Shown piece by piece: positions 14,540-21,515 of a DNA stretch of 21,847 nt (the stretch's first letter is position 1; each line of letters opens with the position of its first letter). The notes beneath the pieces are model-generated. The model saw only the letters and a list, made by a program, of their open reading frames with translations. It did not search any database and was not told where the DNA came from. Source of the stretch: CAZMGV01 sp964565925 (GTDB lineage: Bacteria > JAGRBM01 > JAHCIT01); NCBI GenBank assembly GCA_964565925.1, contig CAZMGV010000030.1, positions 1 to 21,847 on the forward strand, read 5' to 3'. Both the position numbers and the translations under genes were made by a program.

Positions 14540-15358
14540 ATGCACCGAACACTCCGAAACCCGAAAGCAGCGGCCGTCGTATCGCTACTTGCCTCGCTGT
14601 GGCTGGCCGGCCCGGCCCGTGCGGAAGGTCTCACCGATCCGGTCGAGATCATGAAGAAGAACTTCGTGGTAAATAAGCTCAAGGATTCCGAATCCACGAT
14701 GACGATGAATCTGATCGACCAGCGGGGCACCAAGCGGGAGCGGAAGCTGATTTCGTATTCGAAACTGCTCCCAAACGGCAGCGACCAGGAACGGATCGCC
14801 AAGTTCCTGAGCCCGCCGGATGTAAAAGGCACTGCGACGCTCACGCGGGAGAATTCCGGCGGCGATGACGACATCTGGGTCTATCTGCCCGCGCTGAAGA
14901 AAGTCCGCCGGCTGGTGGCATCCAACAAACGGGACAGTTTCATGGGTTCCGACATGTCGTACGGCGACGTGATCCTTCCCCGGGTCGAAGAGTGGACCCA
15001 CAAACTCCTCCGGACTGAAGCCGTCGACGGGGTGCAGTGCTACGTGATCGAATCAGTCCCCAATAACGACGACATAAAGAAGAACGCCGGTTACGCCAAG
15101 CGCACCGGATGGATCCGCACCGACAACTTCATGACGATCAAGGGCCAGAACGACGATCTGGCCGGCCGGCCTTACAAGGAGTTCCACGCCTACGATCTCT
15201 TCGAGGCGGATCCGAAGCTCGGGCGCTGGATGGCCAAGCGGATCGCCATGAAGAACCTGCAGTCCAACGGAATGACGGAACTGCACTTCGACGAGATCAA
15301 GGTGAACCAGGGAGTGCCCGACGACTTCTTTACCGAACGCTACCTGTCCCGCCCCTGA
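14540..15358 (+). CDS. LolA-like outer-membrane lipoprotein-sorting domain protein
   Basis: A 272-residue exported protein. The signal peptide has an RNPK-containing n-region, a hydrophobic core and an A-R-A cleavage site at 28/29. The mature part belongs to the LolA-like family annotated as outer membrane lipoprotein-sorting protein (PF17131 type), with motifs RKLISYSKLLPNGSDQERIAKF, DDIWVYLPALKKVRRL, GSDMSYGD and a final FTERYLSRP. LolA-like folds are half-barrels that hold an acyl chain in the periplasm. The protein has no lipobox cysteine, so it is soluble. It lies 38 bp after the RND gene, with an AAAGG Shine-Dalgarno, and 23 bp before the barrel gene. In this operon type it probably carries the substrate of the RND protein across the periplasm. 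The substrate is unknown. Confidence 0.9.
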   Translation: MHRTLRNPKAAAVVSLLASLWLAGPARAEGLTDPVEIMKKNFVVNKLKDSESTMTMNLIDQRGTKRERKLISYSKLLPNGSDQERIAKFLSPPDVKGTATLTRENSGGDDDIWVYLPALKKVRRLVASNKRDSFMGSDMSYGDVILPRVEEWTHKLLRTEAVDGVQCYVIESVPNNDDIKKNAGYAKRTGWIRTDNFMTIKGQNDDLAGRPYKEFHAYDLFEADPKLGRWMAKRIAMKNLQSNGMTELHFDEIKVNQGVPDDFFTERYLSRP

Positions 15359-15381
15359 AACGGCAGCCCAAGGAGAGCCAC

Positions 15382-16833
15382 ATGCCCAGATTGCTTGCGG
15401 TCGCAGTGGCGATATGTCTGTGCGTTCCGGTGTCCCGCGTGATGGCGCAGGAGGCGCAGACCGGAACTGCGGTCCCTTCCGGGGAGGCTCCGGCCGAGGC
15501 ACCTCCGGCCGAAGTGGCGGCGCCGGCCGTCCCCGACGAACTCCCGCCCGGGCCGGTCAACCGGCTGTATCAGCCGTTCAAGGACGCGGGCGTCAACGGC
15601 TATGCCGCTTTCTCTTACTTCAGCTCGGACAAGTTCCTGAACAACCAGCACAACTTCCCGGGACTGAACCTGATGCTGAAATCCCATCCGAGTTTCGGGA
15701 AATACGCAGGCCTGTACGTGGAAGCGCGCGCCATGGCGCAGAGTCTCAATCACGACGCCCAGTCCACGAACAACCGGACGCTGGCGGTGACCGCTCCGGC
15801 GATCTTTGAACTGCGGGAAGGTTACGTCGAGGTGTTTGCCGGAGACCTCGAGATCCGCGCCGGTAAGCAGATCACCGTATGGGGGCGGGCCGATGAAATC
15901 AATCCGACCGACTGGCTCTCGGCGCGTAACCTCACGCTGCTGTTCCCGGATCCGTTCGAGCAGCGTACCGGTGTCGTCTCGCTGAAGGCAGACTACTTTC
16001 TGCCGATGAAATTCCGGCTCACGGCGGCCTGGCAGCCGGTTCCGACGGCCAGCACGATCCCGCTGCCGAAAACGGTCCCCGTTCCCCCGGGTTCCCCGCC
16101 GATCAGCTTCAACGAAGTGATTCCCGATGTCGCCCTCTCAAACGGCGAATATGCCGTCAAGCTGGATAACTCGGGCGGCGCAGTCGATTGGTCGGTATCG
16201 TATTTTAACGGCTTCAACCGGACGCCGGAAGTCAGACCCGGCGCGGTCTCTCCGACCGGAGTGGAGCTGATACTCGGCCATTCGCGCATGCAGGGTGTGG
16301 GGGCCGACTTCGCAACGGCCGTCGGCGGGTGGGGGCTCAGGGGCGAGGCGTCCTATAACCGCACCAGGAACCCCGACGGAAAGGTGCGCGATATCCAGAC
16401 GCCCTATCTGTTTTATGTGCTTGGCCTGGAGCGGACGCTGGGAGAAAATTTCAACATTATCGCCCAGTATTACGGCCGGTATGTATTTAACCGCTACCCG
16501 CTAAGCGTCATTACCGGGAGCCCCATGGACCCGGTCCTTAACCAGATCGCCACCTACAACGCACTGTTTACGTCCCAGCTCGATACGGTCCAGAACGGCG
16601 TCTCGGTTAGGGCTTCAAAAAAGTTCTGGAACGATACCCTGGAAACCGAACTGGCTTATGCCTTCAACTTCGAGCATCACGACTGGATGATCCGCCCGAA
16701 GGGCAGTTACGCCGTTACGGACGATTGGAAGGTGACCGTCGGCGGAGAAATCTACCGCGGCCCCCGGATCTCCCAGTTCGGATTCCTCCGTAAGAATTCA
16801 ACCGGTTACCTGGAAATTCGCCGCAGTTTCTGA
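15382..16833 (+). CDS. Outer-membrane beta-barrel protein (DUF1302-like)
   Basis: A 483-residue exported protein with a signal peptide ending V-M-A at 22 and an Ala/Pro/Glu-rich linker at about 28-60. The remainder has alternating aromatic/polar strands typical of porin-like barrels, closing with a terminal phenylalanine (EIRRSF), the usual BAM recognition signal. The segment IRAGKQITVWGRADEINPTDWLSARNLT resembles the conserved strand-loop of DUF1302/alginate-export-like barrels, which often accompany RND + LolA-like genes. The ATG at 15382 has AGGAG 6-7 nt upstream. An open frame extends upstream to 15109, but there it overlaps the LolA-like gene and lacks a signal peptide. It is the last gene of the operon, with a terminator-like hairpin 120 bp on. 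It probably provides the outer-membrane step of export or insertion. Confidence 0.85.
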   Translation: MPRLLAVAVAICLCVPVSRVMAQEAQTGTAVPSGEAPAEAPPAEVAAPAVPDELPPGPVNRLYQPFKDAGVNGYAAFSYFSSDKFLNNQHNFPGLNLMLKSHPSFGKYAGLYVEARAMAQSLNHDAQSTNNRTLAVTAPAIFELREGYVEVFAGDLEIRAGKQITVWGRADEINPTDWLSARNLTLLFPDPFEQRTGVVSLKADYFLPMKFRLTAAWQPVPTASTIPLPKTVPVPPGSPPISFNEVIPDVALSNGEYAVKLDNSGGAVDWSVSYFNGFNRTPEVRPGAVSPTGVELILGHSRMQGVGADFATAVGGWGLRGEASYNRTRNPDGKVRDIQTPYLFYVLGLERTLGENFNIIAQYYGRYVFNRYPLSVITGSPMDPVLNQIATYNALFTSQLDTVQNGVSVRASKKFWNDTLETELAYAFNFEHHDWMIRPKGSYAVTDDWKVTVGGEIYRGPRISQFGFLRKNSTGYLEIRRSF

Positions 16834-16953
16834 GCGTGTTCCCTGGTGTCAAGGGCGGTCTGAAAGTGTACCGTCTGGGCAGCGGGTAATCGTTAATCCC
16901 CGTGATCGGGTTCGGCCTGGAAATGGCTGGTTTTGAAGATCTCTGGGAGTAGT
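16834..16953. other. Non-coding stretch after the export operon
   Basis: About 120 bp between the barrel stop codon and the terminator-like hairpin. No gene or recognisable insertion-sequence end is identified, although GGTGTCAAGG-like sequence could belong to a decayed IS21 terminus, given the istB remnant just downstream. Confidence 0.3.
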
Positions 16954-16991
16954 GGAAGGAAAAGGGGGCCGTACGGCCCCTTTTTCCTTTC
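16954..16991 (+). terminator. Terminator-like hairpin at the end of the export operon
   Basis: Two 19-nt arms (16954-16972 and 16973-16991) are complementary at 17 positions, one of the remaining two being a G-T wobble. The GC core is GGGGCCGT/ACGGCCCC, and the descending arm contains TTTTT followed by CCTTT. The A-rich ascending arm makes it symmetrical, so it could stop transcription from both directions. The T-run lies partly inside the stem, so efficiency is uncertain. Confidence 0.6.
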
Positions 16992-16998
16992 ACCGCCG

Positions 16999-17329
16999 TG
17001 CGGCTTTGGGGTTCAGGCCCGGCGGCGCTGGTGCATGAGCTGATGGAAGCCGGGACGAAAAACGGCTGCTCAGGCTCCAGAAACAGCTCGCAGGCTACAA
17101 GCTGCTGATTATCGACGAACTGGGATTCGTACCGCTGTCCAAAACCGGAGCGGAACTGCTTTTCGAGGTTTTCAGCCAGAGGTACGAGCGCGGGTCGGTT
17201 CTCGTCACCAGCAATCTCCCCTTCGACGAATGGACCGAGATCATGGGCTCGGAGCGGCTCACCGGGGCGCTGCTCGACCGGCTCACCCATCATGTCCACA
17301 TCTTGGAGATGAACGGCGAGATGGGATGA
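16999..17329 (+). pseudogene. IS21-family istB (ATPase helper) C-terminal remnant, frameshifted
   Basis: The remnant reads AALVHELMEA in one frame, then after a one-nucleotide loss at 17051-17052 continues in the next frame as DEKRLLRLQKQLAGYK. It then reads LLIIDELGFVPLS (Walker B, about 17102-17140), LLFEVFSQRYERGS, VLVTSNLPFDEW (sensor 1), LTGALLDRLTHH and EMNGEMG, stopping at TGA 17327-17329. This is the characteristic order of IstB helper ATPases. The Walker A half and the istA transposase are missing. It lies directly after the terminator hairpin and against the IS110 remnant. It cannot make a functional protein. Confidence 0.85.
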
Positions 17330-17397
17330 AGCGGCCGGTGGCCTAGATCAAGCTCCCAGGACCGGCGAGGGCTTGGAAGAGACCAGGAGAAACCGCG

Positions 17398-18061
17398 ATG
17401 GATTATATGGGCATGGACGTATACAAAAATGAAACCCAAATCTGTATTCTCACCTAGGCAGGCGAAGTCATCGAGAAGAGAATTCAAACCAGCCGGGAGC
17501 GTTTCTCGAAAGTTCTGGCCGAATACCCAGGAGCGCGCGAATTCTGATAGAGGCATCCACCGAGAGCGAGTGGACGGCGCGGTGCCTGGAAGTTCTGGAA
17601 TTCGAGGTGATCGTTGGCGATCCGAACTTCGATGCGATGTATGCGACCCGCAGCAAGCGGATTAAGACGGACCGGCGGGACGCCCGCGCACTGGCCGAGG
17701 CGTGCCCGGTCCGGAACATTCCGCCGAGCGCATCGCTGAAGCGAGGAATCCCGGCGCCTGTCGGCCCGGCTTTGCGTGCGGGAGCAGCTCGTCCAGAGCC
17801 GGCTGATCAACACCGTCCGCGCACTGCTGCGGCAGGAAGGCCGCCGTCTCTGGCCAGCGGAGCTGCGGAGAGCTTCGTTAAACGCGTCAAGGCGCTTGAA
17901 TTGACGGCCTCTTTCCAGGAGGAATGGATCCGCTGCTGACGATGATCGAGTCACTTGGGGCAGAGATCGTTAACACTACCCGTGTGCTCGAAAAGAATGC
18001 CCGGAAACATCCGGTGGCCAGCCGCTTGGGCAGTATTTCGAGTGTCGGGAGTCTGACCTCC
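17398..18061 (+). pseudogene. Degenerate IS110-family transposase
   Basis: The start has an AGGAG Shine-Dalgarno and reads MDYMGMDVYKNETQICILT, the DEDD RuvC-like N-terminus of IS110 transposases (first catalytic Asp in M-D-V). It hits TAG at 17455-17457, where relatives have a coding residue. The frame then continues AGEVIEKRIQTSRERFSKVLAEYPG, shifts near 17540 to IEASTESEWTARCLE (catalytic Glu), VIVGDPNF and MYATRSKRIKTDRRDARALAEA (catalytic Asp pair). After about 17730 it fragments through several frames (AESFVKRVKALEL; then LGSISSVGSLTS). The serine-containing C-terminal domain is lost where the IS3 remnant begins. There is at least one nonsense codon and several frameshifts, so it is dead. 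Confidence 0.85.
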
Positions 18062-19020
18062 TGATCCGTACCCTTCTTTAGGTCCGGTCTAAACTGAAAT
18101 TACCGGCGGGTTGAACATCGTGCTTCCTTCAGTGTGGCTTGCCGCCCTTAAGGGCGGCAAGCCAGCGGCGAACTTCTCCGGGGTCATCCAGCCGAGCGAT
18201 CCGTGGGGACGGTTCCGGTTGTAGTCCCGGCGGAACGCTTCGATCCCCGCGCGGGCGTCCTCCAGACCGGTCCACCAGTTCTCGTTCAGGCACTCGTCCC
18301 GCATCCGGCCGTTGAAACTCTCCGCGAAGGCGCTCTGGACCGGTTTTCCCGGCTCGATGAACGCGAGCCTTACCCCGGTCTCGAACGCCCACTGGTCCAT
18401 GGCCGAGCCGGTGAACTCCGGGCCGTTGTCGCAGACAATCGCCTCCGGCTTTCCCCGTCCGGCGATCAGCCGGTCCAGCACACTGGCGACTCTGAGCCCC
18501 GGCAGCGAGCTGTCCGTCTCCGAGGCCAGCGATTCCCTCGTGAAATCGTCCACCACGTTCAGCACCCGGATGCTCCTTCCGTCCCACAGCGTGTCGCTCA
18601 CGAAATCCGTGCTCCATCTCTGGTTCGCCCGCACGGGCGCTTCCAGCGGCTTTCTCTCGCCACGCGCCACTTTCTACCGCTTGCGGCTCTTCACCTGGAG
18701 CTTTTCCTCCCGGTAGACGCGCAGGACCCTTTTCAGGTTATCCCTCCAGCCTTCCCGGCGGAGTTTCTGGTGAAGGCGGCGGTGCCCCACCGGCGGCGCT
18801 CGGCCGCCAGGAGTTTCAGCTTCTCCCTCAGCGGCCCGTCGTTTTCCGGCCCTGGCCGGTAGCGCTGCACGCTCCTCCACTGGCCCACCAGCCGGCAGGC
18901 CCGCCGCTGCGGGAGGCCGTATTCGCCCTGCGCGAACCCGCACGCCTCGCGGCGGGCGTCACCATTTTTTTGCGATGATCGCCCGCGCCGCCTGAAGGTC
19001 CAGCGCCTGATCGGCCATCC
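18062..19020 (-). mobile_element. IS3-family element remnant, 5'-truncated (IS407-like)
   Basis: The left boundary is taken at TGA 18062, since IS3 elements typically end in TGA and this lies just beyond the orfB stop (18089-18091) and at the break in the IS110 gene. The other end is missing: the sequence stops inside orfA, where the 45-bp palindrome begins at 19021. Boundaries other than 19020/19021 are inferred. Confidence 0.7.
18089..19018 (-). pseudogene. IS3-family transposase (orfA tail + orfB), broken
   Basis: Reading leftward, the last 19 codons of orfA (MADQALDLQAARAIIAKKW, stop at 18959-18961) end in a run of seven A (T at 18965-18971), the usual IS3 -1 frameshift site. Slippage there enters orfB: EACGFAQGEYGLPQRRACRL, then LAAERRRWG. 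A one-base loss near 18783 moves the frame before HRRLHQKLRREGW. An amber codon at 18674-18676 follows KSRKR, and then the frame is clean through the integrase core: first Asp in STDFVSD, second in VCDNGPEF, Glu in FAESFNGR, and NRPHGSLGWMTPEKF. The DDE triad is intact, but the gene has lost its 5' end and carries two further lesions. Confidence 0.88.
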
Positions 19021-19065
19021 GAGCACGTCCCGAGTCTAATTTTCAACTAGACTCGGGACGTGCTC
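19021..19065. repeat. 45-bp palindrome, internal deletion derivative of the element at 10340
   Basis: Arms of 18 bp (GAGCACGTCCCGAGTCTA and its complement) flank a 9-nt centre. The sequence equals the element at 10340-11389 without its IS and lacking 76 bp between two CTA trinucleotides (10355-10357 and 10431-10433), so it is a precise deletion derivative. It separates the truncated IS3 remnant from the truncated chemoreceptor and preserves the uninterrupted CTAG target used by the IS5-family insertion. Confidence 0.9.
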
Positions 19066-19777
19066 GGTCGCCAGCGTTCAGGTGATTTCGGAGAACACAG
19101 GCCGCGTCAAGGAGGCCTCCGAAAAGACACAGAGGATTGCCGATAGTGGTGACGTGATTGTCGTGCAGACAGGGGAATACCTCAATTCGATCGCCGGAAT
19201 CGTGACGAGCGCGACGCGAGAGATAGACGATCTTTCCAATCTCGCCGGCGATATCGGTCGAATCGTTGATGTTATCCGCCAGATCGCGTCTCAAACCCGG
19301 CTTTTAGCGCTTAATGCAGCAATCGAATCCGCCAGGGCGGGTGAGCACGGTCGCGGGTTTGAGGTGGTCGCCACGTAGGTGGGGAATCTTGCGCAGAAAA
19401 GTGCGAATTCGGTGGGCCAGATATCCTCCTTGGGCATCCAGGAACGTGTTAAAACGGTTCAGAAGTCGATGGCAAGTGTACGGGAAGTGGTCATGAAGGG
19501 AAATTCCCTGAGTTCCCAGCTTAGTGACTCGCTCAAGCAGATCATCGAGGCCGCGTTGGGAACGAATAGTCTGGTTCTCTCCCTCACAGAAGCTACGACG
19601 CAGCAGGCGGCTAGCTCTGACCATGCCGCTAGGAAAGTCGATAACATCTCTATCCTAGCCACCGATGTTGCATCCAGTGCCGAAGAAATGGCGATGACTG
19701 CAGGGGAACTCGCTCAAATGGCCGATGTCCTCGACAAGACCGTCGGCAAGTTCAGGCTTAGTCAGATAGAATTATAA
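19066..19777 (+). pseudogene. Methyl-accepting chemotaxis protein, C-terminal signalling fragment with nonsense codon
   Basis: About 237 codons of the cytoplasmic signalling coiled coil of a chemoreceptor. The tip region reads IRQIASQTRLLALNAAIESA and RAGEHGRGFEVVA, the CheA/CheW-binding hairpin shared by all MCPs. It is followed by the descending helix (SSLGIQERVKTVQKSMASV, TEATTQQAASSDHAA, AEEMAMTAGELAQMADVLDKTVGKFRL). The sensor, membrane helices and HAMP domain are absent, since the gene is cut at the palindrome. Where MCPs read V-A-D-E-V-R-x-L-A, this one has V-A-T-stop-V-G-N-L-A: TAG at 19376-19378 replaces the glutamate codon, a one-base change from GAG. The same frame continues without further lesion to TAA at 19775-19777. 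It is probably recently inactivated and has no function as it stands. Confidence 0.88.
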
Positions 19778-20156
19778 TTTATTGGGATTACCTACAGGAG
19801 AGCCTGCCGGCCCTCTCAACTTCTCTGGTTCCTCGAAGCCCGTATTTCGACGGAAAGTGATGTGCCGCTTAACACGCCGGCAAGACTGCGCTCGAGTTCG
19901 GATTCGGTAACCATGCTGGCTCTCCTGTATCCGGAGCGGCAGAGGGTTTTCCACCCGCGCTTTAATGCGTCCCATGGCCATCCCAAAATCCAAATGGAAA
20001 AGCGACTTAATCGATTCCAGATCGATTCCGGATCAATCAAAGACACTGTCGTTACGCGGCTCAGACCGGAGACCGTTACGGTCCGGCCCTTTGCGCCCGC
20101 CACCATTTGACCCGGCGCCGTTTGAAACGGTTACATTGTCCAAATAAGAACGCCGC
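19778..20156. other. Gene-poor region with short repeats and palindromes upstream of the SEC-C gene
   Basis: These 379 bp contain no credible gene; the open frames show no family resemblance. They hold a tandem 11-mer (ATCGATTCCAG 20010-20020, ATCGATTCCGG 20021-20031, and a decayed third unit ATCAATCAAAG), an inverted repeat GACCG-TTA-CGGTC at 20071-20083, and CCGTTT-G-AAACGG at 20118-20130. The last overlaps a weak promoter-like pair, TTGAAA (20122-20127) with a 17-nt spacer to TAAGAA (20145-20150), close to the SEC-C start at 20157. Confidence 0.5.
20118..20130. promoter_or_regulatory. 13-bp palindrome before the SEC-C gene
   Basis: CCGTTT-G-AAACGG is a perfect inverted repeat overlapping the possible -35 hexamer TTGAAA and lying 27 bp before the SEC-C start. 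It may be an operator. The evidence is symmetry and position only. Confidence 0.3.
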
Positions 20157-21515
20157 ATGGCCCCTGCTGAAACTCCCGGCCGAAACGATCCCTGTCCGTG
20201 CGGAAGCGGCAAAAAGTACAAGAAATGCTGCCTGCCGCTTCAACGGGACAACTCCCGCGAGCAGCGCGCGCCGGTCCACACGATGGATGAATCCCTCGTG
20301 GCGGTACTCAGGCATTACGGCGGCGAGCGTTTCGGCGATGAATGGGCCAAAGCGGAAGAATTCTTTGTCGATCCGGACGCCGCCATGCAGCTTTACCGGC
20401 CGTGGTCCGTCTATTCATATCCCGTCAGAGGCCGCCCGATCGCCGCCTGGTTCCTGGAAGAACATTCCCGGCGATTGGCGGTTTCCGAACTCCGGTGGCT
20501 CAAGGCCCAGCAGCAGTCGTGGCTATCGGTCTGGGAGGTTCTTGCCGTAGAGCCCGGCAGTTCCGTCACGGTCCGGGACCTTCTCACCGGAACTGAAAAG
20601 ACCGTCCATGAAGTCAGCGGATCGAAGGGGTTGCGGCGGTACGACAATATCCTGGCCCGCGTGGTCGATTGCGACGGTGAGCCGGTCTTTTGCGGCGTAC
20701 ATTACCGGGTGCTCTCGCCGGCCGACGGCAATATTGTTGAAGGCCGGATCAGGGCCAGACTCAGGCGAAAGGGGGCGGTGGAGCCGGGGAAATTGCTGGA
20801 GTTGGGCGGTTTCATGATCCGGGCCTGGGAGGACATGATCGAGGAGCGGGAACTGTCGCTTCGGAATATGCGGCTGAAGAACACCGACGGGGAGAATATT
20901 CTTGTCACTGTCGATTACTTCGACCTGATCCCCGGCACGGAGAAGGAAATCGCCGGAAAGCTGGCTGAAATTCCGGGCACGGAACCCCCTGATGAAGACG
21001 GCGGCGGTTTTACCTTCACCAAGCCCGGCAACGCCCGGCACAAGAGTTGGTCAAACACGATCACCGGTACGGCGGCAATCACAGGCGGTTCGCTTCGGGT
21101 GGAAACGAACTCGGTAAAACGGGCCAACGCCTTGAGAAAGAAGATTAAGGCCGCCTGCGGGGATCTGGTCCGGCACAGAAGCAGGGAGCACGACGAAACG
21201 TTATCGGTGCTTGGCGGATTGAAACAGCCGCAGCCGTTACCTGTACCGCTTCCGGGCATTGAGAAAATACCGCCGGAAGAGCTTCAGAGGCTCACGAGGG
21301 AGTTCAAGCAGCAGTTCTACAGGGACTGGCTCGAACATCCGGTCCCGGCGCTGGGCGGCGCGACGCCGCTCGAAGCGATCAAGTCCCGGGACGGCCGGGG
21401 CCGGGTAAAGGTGCTCCTTAAGGAAATCGAGAACCGCGAGAGCGGGTTACCGGAGGGGGAACGGCTGGATCTGTCATGGTTCCGGAAGGAACTTGGGTTT
21501 TCCGGCGCGGACTGA
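20157..21515 (+). CDS. SEC-C zinc-motif protein of unknown function
   Basis: A 452-residue soluble protein. Its N-terminus carries the SEC-C zinc-binding motif GRNDPCPCGSGKKYKKCC at 8-25, with C13, C15, C24 and C25/H-equivalent as ligands, the same module found at the SecA C-terminus and in many small adaptor proteins. The remainder (about 43-380) has no recognised domain. It includes a predicted alpha/beta segment (VWEVLAVEPGSSVTVRDLLTG) and an acidic linker (EPPDEDGGG) near residue 280. The last 70 residues (FYRDWLEHPVPALGGATPLEAIKSRDGRGRVKVLLKEIE) resemble the C-terminal part of other SEC-C proteins with an antitoxin-Xre/MbcA-like helical tail. The ATG at 20157 has only a weak Shine-Dalgarno, but the motif position supports it. 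It is apparently single-gene and flanked by repeats. Zinc binding is likely; its role is unknown. Confidence 0.85.
   Translation: MAPAETPGRNDPCPCGSGKKYKKCCLPLQRDNSREQRAPVHTMDESLVAVLRHYGGERFGDEWAKAEEFFVDPDAAMQLYRPWSVYSYPVRGRPIAAWFLEEHSRRLAVSELRWLKAQQQSWLSVWEVLAVEPGSSVTVRDLLTGTEKTVHEVSGSKGLRRYDNILARVVDCDGEPVFCGVHYRVLSPADGNIVEGRIRARLRRKGAVEPGKLLELGGFMIRAWEDMIEERELSLRNMRLKNTDGENILVTVDYFDLIPGTEKEIAGKLAEIPGTEPPDEDGGGFTFTKPGNARHKSWSNTITGTAAITGGSLRVETNSVKRANALRKKIKAACGDLVRHRSREHDETLSVLGGLKQPQPLPVPLPGIEKIPPEELQRLTREFKQQFYRDWLEHPVPALGGATPLEAIKSRDGRGRVKVLLKEIENRESGLPEGERLDLSWFRKELGFSGAD

Noticed and set aside
15109..15381. Upstream extension of the outer-membrane barrel frame
   Set aside because: It overlaps the LolA-like gene out of frame, and a signal peptide with a good AGGAG site begins at 15382.
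17455..19378. Three in-frame TAG codons (IS110, IS3, chemoreceptor) hinting at amber recoding
   Set aside because: TAG ends at least three apparently intact genes here (di-iron, SDR, second monooxygenase), and the three interrupted genes carry other lesions or truncations, so ordinary nonsense decay is simpler.
19816..20110. Overlapping open frames on both strands between the chemoreceptor remnant and the SEC-C gene
   Set aside because: Neither shows recognisable motifs, convincing ribosome-binding sites or plausible composition, and the region contains tandem repeats and palindromes.
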